Source of the DNA: Asterias rubens | Taxonomy: Eukaryota; Echinodermata; Asteroidea; Forcipulatida; Asteriidae | Assembly: GCF_902459465.1 (NCBI RefSeq) | Contig: NC_047080.1 | Location: 4,193,214-4,257,213, forward strand | Direction: 5' to 3' | DNA: 64,000 nt | Shown: in pieces, positions 15,601 through 26,400 of the stretch | Position numbering within the stretch: position 1 is the first letter of the stretch | Layout of the letters: each line of letters opens with the position of its first letter | The notes under the pieces: generated by a model | The model's input: only the letters and a program-made list of their open reading frames with translations | What the model was told of the DNA's origin: nothing | Database searches by the model: none | Translations under genes and position numbers: made by a program

Positions 15601-18600
15601 GGCTATACCCCTGGTGGAAAGGGGACAAGGATTGAGTCATGTGCTGGCCACTACCTCATTCAAGCCTCGACTGTATCAGTGTTAGCGAGACCTCTGGCCT
15701 ACCCCCAGTGGAAAGCGGACAAGGATTGAGTCATGTGCTGACCACTACCTCATTTGAGCCTTGACTGTTTCAGTGATGGCGAGACCTCCGACTACCCCCA
15801 GTGGAAAAGGGACAAGGATTGAGTCATGTGCTGGCCACTACCTCATTCAAGCCTCGACTGTATCAGTGTTAGCGAGACCTCTGGCCTACCCCCAGTGGAA
15901 AGGGGACAAGGATTGAGTCATGTGCTGGCCACTACCTCATTTGAGCCTGGACTGTTTCAGTGATGGCGAGACCTCTGACTACCCCCAGTGGAAAGGGGAC
16001 AAGGATTGTGTCATATGCTGGCCACTACCTCATTCAAGCCTAGACTGTTTCAGTGATAGCCCAACCCCAGTTGAAAGGGGTAAAGGATTGCGTCTTGTGC
16101 TGGCCTCTACCTTTAAGCCTTGGAGCCAAGGCTTAAAGGCTTAAACCCAGTGTCTGATTGACTGTCTTAAGAACACATGGTTTGGAAATGAATATCTACA
16201 AGTATGGATCCATCCCTTACAATAAATAAACACAATGCCTGTAAGAACATTCAATGTAAATGAATCACACTCATTTAAAAAAACTATTATTCTTGGAAGT
16301 TGAAAAACAAAAATCAAAACCAACACCACCACTGACGTAGAATTGGGTAACTTGTAGGAATTTGATTTTAAACCACTGGGTCATAATGTTTGAAATACAG
16401 ACTCATTTTTTTTAATTTTTTAAAAATCAGTTTGGTTTCCAGAACTTTTTGTTTACGTCTATTTGAAAGTAATTATTTTGTTGACTCTTGGGTGATCAGT
16501 ATACATTGAATGTTCTTGCAGTTAATAAAATGAATGAGACATTTGTAATGACATTTGAACAGTCTTTACATCACGTAGAAATGATCGGATTATAAATGTG
16601 CTGTACAGTTAAGTTTTTTAGAAGGCCGCAAACATCCCTTTTTCGGATTGAAAATGTTATGCATGATTACCAAAGTTATATGGGATTTAAAAAAGTTACA
16701 AAAAGTTGTATAAATTTTTGTTCAAGTTGGTACTCAAAAACAAAACAAAAAACTGAGAGAATTTTGTTTGAGAATTTAGACCCCAAAAAGATCAAATCCA
16801 GGTGATGTAAATTCCTGTTTATCTTTAAAGAAGTTTTTTTTAAATGTAAACTTTACATGTGTACATTACATCAACTCCGATTTCAACAGGCTGATGGCGA
16901 CTCTTAACGTGATGTCAACTCTGTTTCCCACAGGCTGATGGCGATCCCAGGTTGCTGTGAAGTTCCTCCATGCAGTCCTGCGATCTTGAGATGTCTACCT
17001 GAAATACATAAGAAAAAAGATGAAAGAAAACATTATACCAACAGGAAATATTAAAAAATAATAATAACTAATCTAATATTATTAAAAATTCAAACAACCA
17101 ATCATTGCTCCTTACATTAGCGCCCAGGGGCCAATTTCATAGCGCTGCTAAGCACAAAAATTTGCTTAGCATGAAATTTTGGCCTTGATAAAAAGAGATT
17201 TACCAACCAAATTTCCTTGTGTTTTTGAGGATTAAACAAACAACAGCTGAATACAAGTGGTTGGTAATCCTGTTTTTATCAAGGAAGAAATTTCATGCGA
17301 AGCAAATTTGTGTGCTTAGCAGCGCTATGAAATTGGCAGGTCACTTGGCCAATAATAATTCTGTAAAATTTCCCCAGGCTGCTGTGGAGCTGTAGAGGTC
17401 AGGCCTGGAATTACAATTTTTTAAGTGGAAGGCCACTTTGGCCTTGGGGCAGGCTAAACTTTGGAGGGCACCAAGGCCAGAAGGGCACCAAGGCCAGAAG
17501 GGCACCGATGCAAAACATTTCAAAATTGAGAAGGCGGGAAGGCCATGAAGTTATCGAAAAGGTATCTAGTCATGTCAATTAATTTTTAAAAAAATTGGCG
17601 AGAGGTTTCCCTACGGGTGGTAAACCCATTGAAACAGTTTATGAATAAGATGTTGATAAATCATATCTTATTCATAGGGCCTATAGAAAACCTAAAGCAT
17701 TTTGTCAAAAGAAGACAAGTAAAAACAATAAAATTTAATTTAATTTCAATGAAGAAGACAACAATTCATCGCAAATATAAATCTCGCTTCAAGCGCCCTT
17801 TTTGCGACTTTATTTTGGCAAATTCCTTCGAAAACAATTTCCAAGAGTCATTTCATTCACCATATTTGTCTGTTCCATCACTGAGCGATACCATATATGG
17901 GCATTACTGACAACAGTGCCCTCTGTTGGTCACTTCATGTAATAACCCACACGGGGAGCATTGTGTTGACTGTATGGGTAGGTACTGCTGATCGCTTCAA
18001 TGGTTGAGTTTTCATGTTTTTTCTGTTTTAAATATTTTTGTCTTCATCAACCCAAAATCTTTTACTTAGGGGTAGGCTAATGGTTACAAAAAAAGTGAAA
18101 AATGTGAATTATTTACCATGTTGAATTGATGTAATTTTTGGCTCGCTGTCTGGCTGCTGAAATATGTTGGCCACAATCCACTGACTGACTAGTTGATTAG
18201 CTGGTAAGCTTGGTGGCTGGTATAGTTGGTTGGCCTGGTTTGTATGATGATCTGTTGACAGGTCACTCAACTCCAGGGTGGCTGCATTCTTCTGGTTGAC
18301 TAGCATCAGTTTTGTGGTGAGTGACGAGGACGAGCTTGCTGGAGTTGAGCACATGGCTACAGTCTGCTGTTGACGGCCTGCCTGGCCTGAAGGACCTAAA
18401 CGGGTTAGCGTCCAGGCTGCGAGTTCACTGCCCATGATTTGTTGACTGGCTGATATGCCTCACTAAAGTTCAGAGAAATCAGGGATAAAGGTTAAAATGA
18501 TTATTCAAGCCTGAACATTACTCTCTTCTACAAGCAAAGCTAAGCAATTGTGGACTTTATAACACAAGGCTCAGCAGACAAGTAGGGAGTTTTATTTTGC

Positions 18601-19415
18601 ATTGTTTGCTTTAAGGTTTTTGAGCATGTGCAAAGTAAAACTGACCCCAACACAAGTCTCCCCGATGAGCCTAAGAAATCAAAATGACTTCTTTTCAAAT
18701 GGAGATTGCGTTCCAATTTGACTACAGTTTTCTCATGCACTGTGAAAGCCAAAAAAGTGCATTGAATTCCTTTAAATTTTTACTGTTTGACTGCAAATTC
18801 TCAGAAGATCAAGTGCATCAGAATTGTGCTAAAAAATTCATGTTAAATAACATAATCTACCCAGGTACACACATTGATACCTCACAATGCAATGCCTAAA
18901 ATCCCATAATATTCTTATTGTACTTACTTGTAGACTGCATTGATTGTCTGCTCAGCACTTGAGGTCAAGAGGTCAGGTAGGTAGTCACACTGATGACCTG
19001 TAGATAAATCCTCAATGGGTTTCATGGTTCTGGCGTCTGGAGTGGAGGCTAACCTCTGATGATGTTGAAGAGCAAGAGAATGAGAGACCATGGAGAGGCG
19101 TAGCTGACCTTCAGAGACGACATCTTGCTTGAGTGTGAAAGATCTCAGAAGAACTCATGGAGAACTCCATGTGGAACTGTTATAAGATCAATAGTTGAAG
19201 TAGTAGCCAGGAGAATCCATGTGCTGGCCTGTGGCTATTAAGAAGCACCCATTTTGTGTATTTGCTTTTAAAGTTATAGTCTCTCCATACTGACATAGCT
19301 GGGTCAGTGTCCGGGTCAACAAGAAGGGATGCAGTGCAGACTATTGGTGAAGACAGTTTCTCACCATTCTCAGTGCTGACTAGGACTAGTGCTGACCCCC
19401 TCTGGCAAGATGTAT
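12695..19415 (-). CDS. candidate unrecognised gene, five phase-compatible exons (partial)
   Basis: Proposed minus-strand exons in transcript order: 19365-19415, 18928-19153, 18117-18445, 16909-16998, 12695-12807. Each has an AG acceptor and GT donor and the phases join without a stop (about 270 codons). The frame is Ser/Gln/Asn-rich in the third exon (SSSSSL, LVNQKN, NQANQLYQPP), and ends in DRDFYPDVGARVGEMRF followed by TGA. No domain or family is recognised; low complexity of this kind is common in disordered regulatory proteins. Weak points: some splice sites are poor (donor CAC|GTTAAG at 16908; acceptors near 19153 and 12807), and a more obvious acceptor at about 18463 would instead stop after ~20 codons. 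Upstream exons are not found. The last exon sits in the right inverted arm. This is a hypothesis from frame and splice logic only. Confidence 0.35.
13235..14690. other. AT-rich intron/intergenic DNA, no gene seen
   Basis: AT-rich, with homopolymer runs and no supportable exon. If the minus-strand candidate gene is real this is intronic. Confidence 0.4.
14690..16115. repeat. 94-bp minisatellite with dimeric higher-order structure
   Basis: Roughly 13-14 units of 91-96 bp, each containing caaggattgagtcatgtgct, cactacctcattcaagcct and acccccagtggaaag. Units fall into two types, 'actgtatcagtgttagcgag' and 'actgtttcagtgatagcgag', that mostly alternate, giving a ~187-bp dimer. Between about 14850 and 15035 the array is interrupted by a different dispersed repeat (caaggcaatgacaagggg, gaggcaatcgcctccat). 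Short open frames here are by-products of the repeat. Confidence 0.93.
14850..15035. mobile_element. dispersed repeat 'aagggcaccaaggca..gcctccattgcctcc'
   Basis: Inserted in the minisatellite; an inverted relative is at 24215-24385 in a photolyase intron (containing gcgattgcctccatgc and ttgccttggtgccctt). Confidence 0.55.
17126..17340. mobile_element. hairpin MITE, 'tttcatagcgctgctaagcac' family
   Basis: Near-perfect inverted ends (gccaatttcatagcgctgct / agcagcgctatgaaattggc) and a long internal palindrome around caaccaaatttccttgtg. One of the best-preserved copies of this family here. Confidence 0.85.
17398..17700. mobile_element. dispersed repeat 'ggcctggaattac..ggtttccct' copy 1
   Basis: Shares with 19610-19875 the blocks caggcctggaattaca, 'gggcaccaaggcca', 'gaggtttccct' and 'gataaatcatatcttattca' in the same order and orientation. 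Non-coding; family unknown. Confidence 0.65.
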
Positions 19416-19609
19416 CTGCATGAAAATAAATAAGTACATGGTTAAATAATTTGCTTGTTGACAAAATGAACAAGACGTACAGGGAAACATACAGAGTACA
19501 AAAAACAAAGTACAAGAAATGCCATGAAACTACACAGGATCCAGGCCTTGCTTAGGCTTTCTGCAAAGTAACACACCAAGGCAGTTTAACTGTGCATTTT
19601 ACTTGCCAG

Positions 19610-19875
19610 GCCTGGAATTACAAATATTTTAAAGGGGAGGGTCACTTTTGGAGGGTACCTTGGCCAGTAGAAAGAGCACCAAGGCCAAACGTTTCAAAAT
19701 AAAGAAGGCGTGAAGGCCAATAAGTTATTGAATGGTTCACAAGCTTTATTAAACAAGTATATTAAAAATTAGAAAATTGGCCAGAGGTTTCCCTAAGGGT
19801 GGTAAACCCAATGAAACAGGTTTTATGAATAAGATATTGATAAATCATATCTTATTCATAAATAAACCAAACGAT
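19610..19875. mobile_element. dispersed repeat 'ggcctggaattac..ggtttccct' copy 2
   Basis: Second copy of the element at 17398-17700, same orientation, about 2.2 kb away. The 3' end contains a small palindrome (aagatattgataaatcatatcttattc). Confidence 0.65.
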
Positions 19876-19974
19876 TTTGGTCAAAAGAAGACAAGTAAAA
19901 ATAAAATTGAGAAATAGTGCGCCTACAAAGGCAAAAAGTGAACCACATTTTTGTGTCACAAATAAGAGAATCAA

Positions 19975-20530
19975 TGTGGGGTGAAGAGGTTTTCAACTAG
20001 TGGTTTAAACCCAACGAGGCCTTGTGCTTGATAATTTTACCGAGACGAAGTCAAGGTAAGTTATCAAGAACCAGGCCACGATGGGTTTAAACCACTAGTT
20101 GAAAACCGATTCAACACACTTTGATTCCCATTCATAAATACCTTTTCGGTCAAAAAACAACATTTTTGGTCAAAAAGTAAAATATAAATGCAAAAACTAC
20201 AATTGTTCAATGGTTTCTTGCAACACAACACCCCTCCAGCTATGAAATGGTAAGGCCCTCCGTCGCCCTCGGGTAAACAACTCCTAATAAGGGAATGCTG
20301 TGCGCGTCGCGCGTATCGCGTGATGTGGCACAGCTGTCCAGGCCGTTGTTCTCGACCAATAGGAATGAAGAAACTGTCTTATAAGCACAGGTGCAAGCTC
20401 GCGTGTCACGCCCATGTTTCAACACTTTTTACTGGTCATAAACAAAGGTTTATACACACCCACGTGACGCGCTGAGTGCTCTCCACCAATAGGATTAGCG
20501 AAACTGTCTGAGGTGTTTATGAATGTATTT
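19975..20530. mobile_element. dispersed repeat, 'aaccactagttgaaaacc' family, CpG-rich body
   Basis: Left part is an inverted repeat around the facing pair 'caactagtggtttaaaccca' and 'gggtttaaaccactagttga'. The body at 20262-20520 (gggaatgctgtgcgcgtcgc, 'caataggaatgaagaaactg') has a close relative at 41795-42130 in a GM130 intron and a weaker one at 52550-52745. Much richer in CpG than the flanks. Non-coding. Confidence 0.7.
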
Positions 20531-20877
20531 TTCTGATGTATAATTTGTTCATGTTTCAGTTGTATACATGTATATTTAAATGCTTTTGATTAGGGTACTT
20601 GACATTGTATCGAATCGAAACCAACCTCAGTCGGAGAAGAGGTTACATGGGTATTTTTAACATTTTAACATTTCAAGTCAAGTAAGTCAAGAATAAAACA
20701 TCATAGTGTGGACAGTGTTTAGTTGAGTGATTGTTTTTTTTTTTCATTGTGGCATCAAGCAAGGTCCATTTTCATTATGAAATAAAATAGTATCTGAATA
20801 AAATATTACTTTTTTGTAAGAATGAGTGAACAAGTTTTTGCAAAATATGAAAGTTTTCCCCTTGTGCAACACACTTA

Positions 20878-21336
20878 GGATAACTTTCAGTATGGCGCCA
20901 CCACCTTTTCACTCATTTTTACAAAAAGGGATGGAAAAGTTTCCGTATGGCGCCACCACTTTTTCATTCGATATAAAATAATATAGGAACTTATTTACCC
21001 GATTGATATATCCCTTTTTATAAAAATGAGTGAAAAAGTTGTGGCGCCATACGGAAAGTTATCCAAAGGGATATCTCATTGAGGTAAATTAGATACTATA
21101 TTATTTCATATCGAATGAAAAATTGGTGGCGCCATACGGAAACTTTTCCATCAACCCCACTACATGTATATTATAACTCAAGCAAGGCCAAGGCAAGGGC
21201 AGGGGATAACTTTCCGTATGGCGCCACCACTTTTTCACTCATTTTTACAAAAAGGGATATATCAATCAGGTAAATTAGATACTATATTATTTTATTTTGA
21301 ATGAAAAAGTGGTGGCGCCATACGGAAACTTTTCCA
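20878..21336. mobile_element. cluster of palindromic MITEs, 'tatggcgccaccactttttc' family
   Basis: Three or more complete or partial units. The best (21204-21336) has ends aactttccgtatggcgccac and gtggcgccatacggaaactt and a centre with 'caggtaaattagatactata'. Other copies: 32877-33016, 33063-33201, 33340-33452 and 55188-55322. Neighbouring units sit in both orientations, suggesting nested insertion. Non-coding. Confidence 0.85.
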
Positions 21337-22620
21337 GGGCAGGCTCCAAAACAGCCTTATTATAAATTATAGTTTGAACTGAGCTGAGCCTGAGGGGAAC
21401 AAAATCATGACACCCACTACCTTCGGGAACTATACTGCTCACAAGAGGAACACTTCAGCTTTGCTTTGATATATAAAATATATAAAAAAAAAGAGTAAGA
21501 AATAATAAAAATATACTTGATTAAAAAAAGAGTTTCCAAACTTTTTGTGAGCAGCTTATATATACAGAAGTGAATGATTTTTCTTACACGTGGTCACGAG
21601 ATGATTTATTTGGGTGGGCATGTTATTGTTAGAACTTTTTTAGAAGTAAAAACTTGTGCAACTAAAAATGATATGTGTTACCTATTTTCAGTCACCTATC
21701 AACTCCAGATCTTCCAACTTCTATCAACACTGATGACAGCCCCGAATTCTTCATAAAATTTGCAGAAAAATGTGTAGTTTTTATCAGTTAGTAAGACTTC
21801 TCTTTTAAAAACTGCGCCATGCCTCTTTGCCTCTGGCGCGCTTACAGGATAGACTGGTAATGTGTTCTGACAGGCTAGTTTAGCTACATAAGTCGTTTAG
21901 GTCTCAGACTCATGTAGGGATGATAATAAACTTTGTACCAGTCCGTTTTGTATTTTATTCTAATTGTGTAACTCGTTGAAAAGTTGTGAAAAAAATCATA
22001 GTGCAAACTACAAAGGTAAAAATATCTCCTTTCCTTTTCAAATATGTAAGTTTTTATCCATTTTGCATAGTTTAAGTGTCCACAATACTGTGTAATTAAA
22101 CAATGCAAAGAACACAACAACGATTATGACAACTTTAATATAGCGGACCACAATGGAAATAAGCTTATTTTAGCTTTTTTGTGTTATCCTCGACAATTCC
22201 TTAGATTCAAATGTCTTTTCCCTTGTATTTTTTATCTGTTTTTGTCCAATTGTTGTATTTTAAAGAATTCTGTGGAGATTGTCTAATAAACAAACAAACA
22301 AACAAACAAACAAAATAGCGCCCTCTAGAGTTGAACAGAGTTGGAGATGCAAAACAAAACTTACATAACGTTCACGTGGATTGCAGAAACTGACAGGTGA
22401 GAGAAGAAAATGATCGTTCTAATGACAAAACCCCTATGTTTTCCGTTTTAATTGTTAAATTATTGTACAGTTGTCTCTTTTAAATATGCACAACCAGTTT
22501 TATTGCGAAGTAAACTTTAATGAGATGAAATTAAAGTGTTGCCTTTTAAATTTGTTTGCTTTACAAAAGGCAAGCCTTTAGTTCTTTATTTTATTTATAA
22601 ATTTGATTAATAATGCAAGA
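21337..22620. other. intergenic, AT-rich
   Basis: No gene recognised. A (CAAA)n microsatellite lies at about 22288-22313. Confidence 0.4.
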
Positions 22621-22945
22621 CCAGTGTATCCTATCATAACACTAAAATAACAAGCCTGTGGAAATTTTGGCTCAATTGGTCATCGAAGTTGCGAGAAAAT
22701 AATGAAAGAAAAAACACCCTTGTTGTACGAATTTGTGTGCTTTCAGATAGGAACAAAGACTTCTAGCTAGAAGTCTTTTCATATTTTAGTGAGAAAGTAC
22801 CTCTTTCTCAAAATCTACGTTCCTTCAGAGGGAGCCGTTTCTCACAATGTTTTATACTATCAACAGCTCTCCAATGCTCGTTACCAAGTCAGTTTTTTAA
22901 TATTTGTTTTGAGTAATTACCAAACGTGTACCTTCCCTTTAAGTT
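22621..22945. mobile_element. truncated MITE, 'ttggtaatt' family
   Basis: Contains aaaataacaagcctgtggaa, 'ctcaattggtcatcgaagtt' and the right end ttaccaaacgtgtaccttcc; the left terminal repeat is missing or degraded. Confidence 0.6.
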
Positions 22946-23496
22946 TAATGGAGGATTGTAACTGTTATATGTACAGTGCCCCTCAGGTGCAATACATGTG
23001 ATGTCCCAAACCAATTTTTTAAATACACAGTCATACTATAGTTATCAACAAATTGTCTTTCATAACTATTCTATGGCAATATAAATATTGAAAAAAGGAA
23101 AACAAGTACACAGATTTTCTAAAAACACCATTACCAATTCTGGTACGATTGCATACTCTGTCCTTACTTTGGCCATGCAGACACAGTTGGTGAGTTAGTA
23201 ATCTACATCTCTGTTAAGGTATTGCGGAGGTTGATTTTTCACCGCCCAAAATGCCAAAAGCTCAGAGCTTCTGGGGCTTGGCTCCCTGAACCCCCACCAT
23301 CAGGCTCCAGAAGCCGGCTCCTGGACCTGGGTGTGCTGGCCAGGGCCAATGTGTTACAATCGACAAACTGCTTAAAGACTCTGTTCCAGTTAATGCAATT
23401 TCTGTCTTCATGCATTTGTTTACTTGCTTTTATAAACCCATCTTCTTAAGATGTCAAATGTTTTTTTGTGATTCCAGGCAACAGTATTAAACATCA
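22946..23496. other. photolyase upstream region
   Basis: Region 5' of the photolyase start. A GC-richer stretch at 23255-23345 is odd against the AT-rich flank but I cannot assign it. A possible acceptor at 23476-23477 (gattccag) just before the ATG suggests an upstream non-coding exon that I could not locate. Confidence 0.35.
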
Positions 23497-26400
23497 ATGG
23501 CCAAGCACCAACGATCTCTTCACTGGTTCCGTAAAGGCCTCCGTCTCCATGACAACCCGTCCCTCCTTGCTGCCGTGAAAGGCAGCAAAGAGTTCCGAGC
23601 CGTCTTCATTCTGGACCCATTCTTCGTAAAATCCAGCAACATTGGGATCAACAGATGGCGCTTTTTGATGGAGTCGTTGCGAGATCTTGATGACGGCCTT
23701 AAACAACTTGGAAGCAGGTGATGAGTTTTGTGGGTGAGGGACAGACAGAGTTGACTCGATGAGATAGGGGAGGAGGGGAAGGACGTATCATGAAATGACA
23801 AAACAACAGATGGGGGTCATGGAAAAAAAGTAAACTGTTGCTCGGAAGCATAATGTAACTTGTCGTTGTATGTCTAGTGTGAGCAACTTGTTTTTTACAA
23901 TTTTGCATTTGATTTCCTTTGCTGTAGGCTGTATGTTCTAAGAGGACAACCCAGTGAGGTCTTCCCAAAGCTCTTCACCCAATGGAAGGTGACCAGATTA
24001 ACCTTTGAGAGTGACACCGAGCCCTATGCAGTAAAGAGAGATGACCTCGTCAAGACAATCGCAGAGGAACACGGCGTGGAGATCATCCAGAAAATGTCTC
24101 ATACTCTGTACCACCCGCAGAGGTAAGCACCAGGCTATTTGGAAGCCATTTGAGGATGACTGAGGGGTTTCATTATTACAAACTCACCACATAAACTCAA
24201 CTAAAACTCACATCAAACCAAGGCCTGATACAAATGCAACAAGGCGATTGCCTCCATGCCCCCGGGTCGTTGCCTTGGTGCCCTTGAAATACTTCAGCGG
24301 AATTTTTCGATATCCTCACAGGGTGCCCTTCATGAAGGAGAAAATGCCTTGATGCTCTTGCCTTTAAAAAAAAGAAGCATTCAGGTCTGGAAACCTGTTT
24401 CAAACTGGTCCACAAACCGAACACGATCTTGCTACAAACCTTCCACAAACTGTATAGAGCAAGGCATATAATCAACTCGCAAATTTGGCTAAAGCAACCA
24501 CAAACCCATCACAGCATGTTTCAAACCTGTCAAAATCCTCAACAAACTGACAAACTCCACATACCGAACACACTAAAAACTAGACTTCAACGGCTGGGAA
24601 CCCGGCTAATCCCACCTCAAACCCATCCGGATCCCACAAGAAACTTGGTTCAACACATCTCAGACCCAGCTCAGCCATTAAAACCCCTGCTCACCATCAG
24701 GCACCCCAGGGTTGCTCTCAAAAGGAGTCCAGGGTTCTTCAAAAGCTAATATTTATATTTGATGTATCCTATTGATGCAGTGTAATTAAAGCGAATGGAG
24801 GGACGCCACCTCTGACCTATCAACGGCTTCTTACAGTCTTATCAAAGATGACTCTGCCTAAACAGCCTGAACCAGCTCTTAGTAAAGAGTGCATCGGTGG
24901 TAAGTTGATTGCAGTAAAACAAATTCTATTGAAACTACCGAATGCCATCTGGAAACATCACTCCAAAACTCAATCACCCTTATCTATTTTGTTTTCATTT
25001 CTCAACTAATATAAACACAAGGGAAACTGACTGTGTAAATGTTAAGTCAAATTTTTGTTGATCAAAGACAACATGACAAAATTGGAATTTCAACATGATA
25101 AGGACTTTGTAGTGGTAGCTCAGTATTTCTAGTCTCATAATCACGGTGGGAAGAAATGTTGTGCTGCCACTACAGTGAAAACTCATTGAATTCTATGATA
25201 ACTTTTTATAAACACAGAGAACCGAAAAGGAGAAGATACTAACACATTAATGTCTCTCCATAGTACATGTAATTGTTGATATTTTTCATGGAAGTGTGGA
25301 AGTAAATGTGTATTTGAATTGAATTGAGTTGAACACAAACTGTCATTCTTCAATGACACTTTGAATGAATGTTTCATCAGTCACTACATGTCAATCTTTT
25401 TTTTCTTCCCTTAAATTAATAATTTATTTCTGAACTTTACATTTCTTACAACAATCTTTAGGTTGTGCTTTGCCAGTCGGTTCTGATCACGAGTCTGAAT
25501 TTGGATTGCCTAGTTTAGAGGAACTGGGCTTGGACCCAAGTAACGCAGGGCCACACCTTTTCCCAGGCGGGGAAACAGAGGGATTGAGAAGAATGAAAGA
25601 ACAGCTAGCAAGACAGGTGGGTGTCTCTTGTTTTTAAAAGTGAAAATAAAGTAAATTTTGCAAAAAGTTGGACCTGGGGCCGATTTCACAAAGAGCTAAG
25701 ATTGATCTTAACTGCAAATCAATCGTAGTTGCTTAGTATTGTGTGATGTCACAATACAAATCACTATTGTGATACTGAAAATTTGTCTTGCGATGAACTT
25801 TATTGCTTTGTGAAATCGGCCCCAAGCATCTTTTACCAGGATTTAACAGTCTTCTAACTTTGTATGTTTTTACGCCTTTTAGGATTGGGTGTGTAAGTTT
25901 GAGAAGCCAAAGACCGAACCCAACACCTTAAAGCCTAGTACTACTGTACTGAGTCCTTACCTCAAGTTTGGCTGTGTGTCTGCAAGAGCTTTCTATCACG
26001 GCGTTCAAGATGTCTACACTCGTAAGGTAATCTTAATCTGTTGAGAGAAAAAAAAAAAGCGGTTGAGAACTTCTTATGAGGTACATACTTGTACTCCTGG
26101 ATGGAGAAAAGGAATTGTGATTAAGTGCCTTGCTCAAGGGTACAAATGTGGCGACTGACCTTGCCAAGACTCTAACCCAAGTTCTGGATTGACGAGACGG
26201 TGGTCTTACCAACTGAGCTTTCTAGCCTTGATTATGTTGGAAGTCTCCCTTCTATGTCAATACCTTTGTTGTGCTAGTCAGAAGTTGAGTGCCATTCAGA
26301 AGTCAGTCAACCAGACAAGCTGACTTCGGACTAGCACCTCGAAGAAAGATATGTTGGTGAATTTTCCCCGTACCTGGATTCTCCACCATTTGTGACCATA

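Noticed and set aside
15544..16144. Open frames MCWPLPHSSLDCFSD
   Set aside because: Generated by the 94-bp minisatellite.
18110..18470. Alternative reading of candidate exon C starting at the acceptor near 18463
   Set aside because: It gives a stop after about 20 codons (…NKSWAVNSQPGR); possible as a true C-terminus, but the longer joined frame explains more open sequence. Left open.
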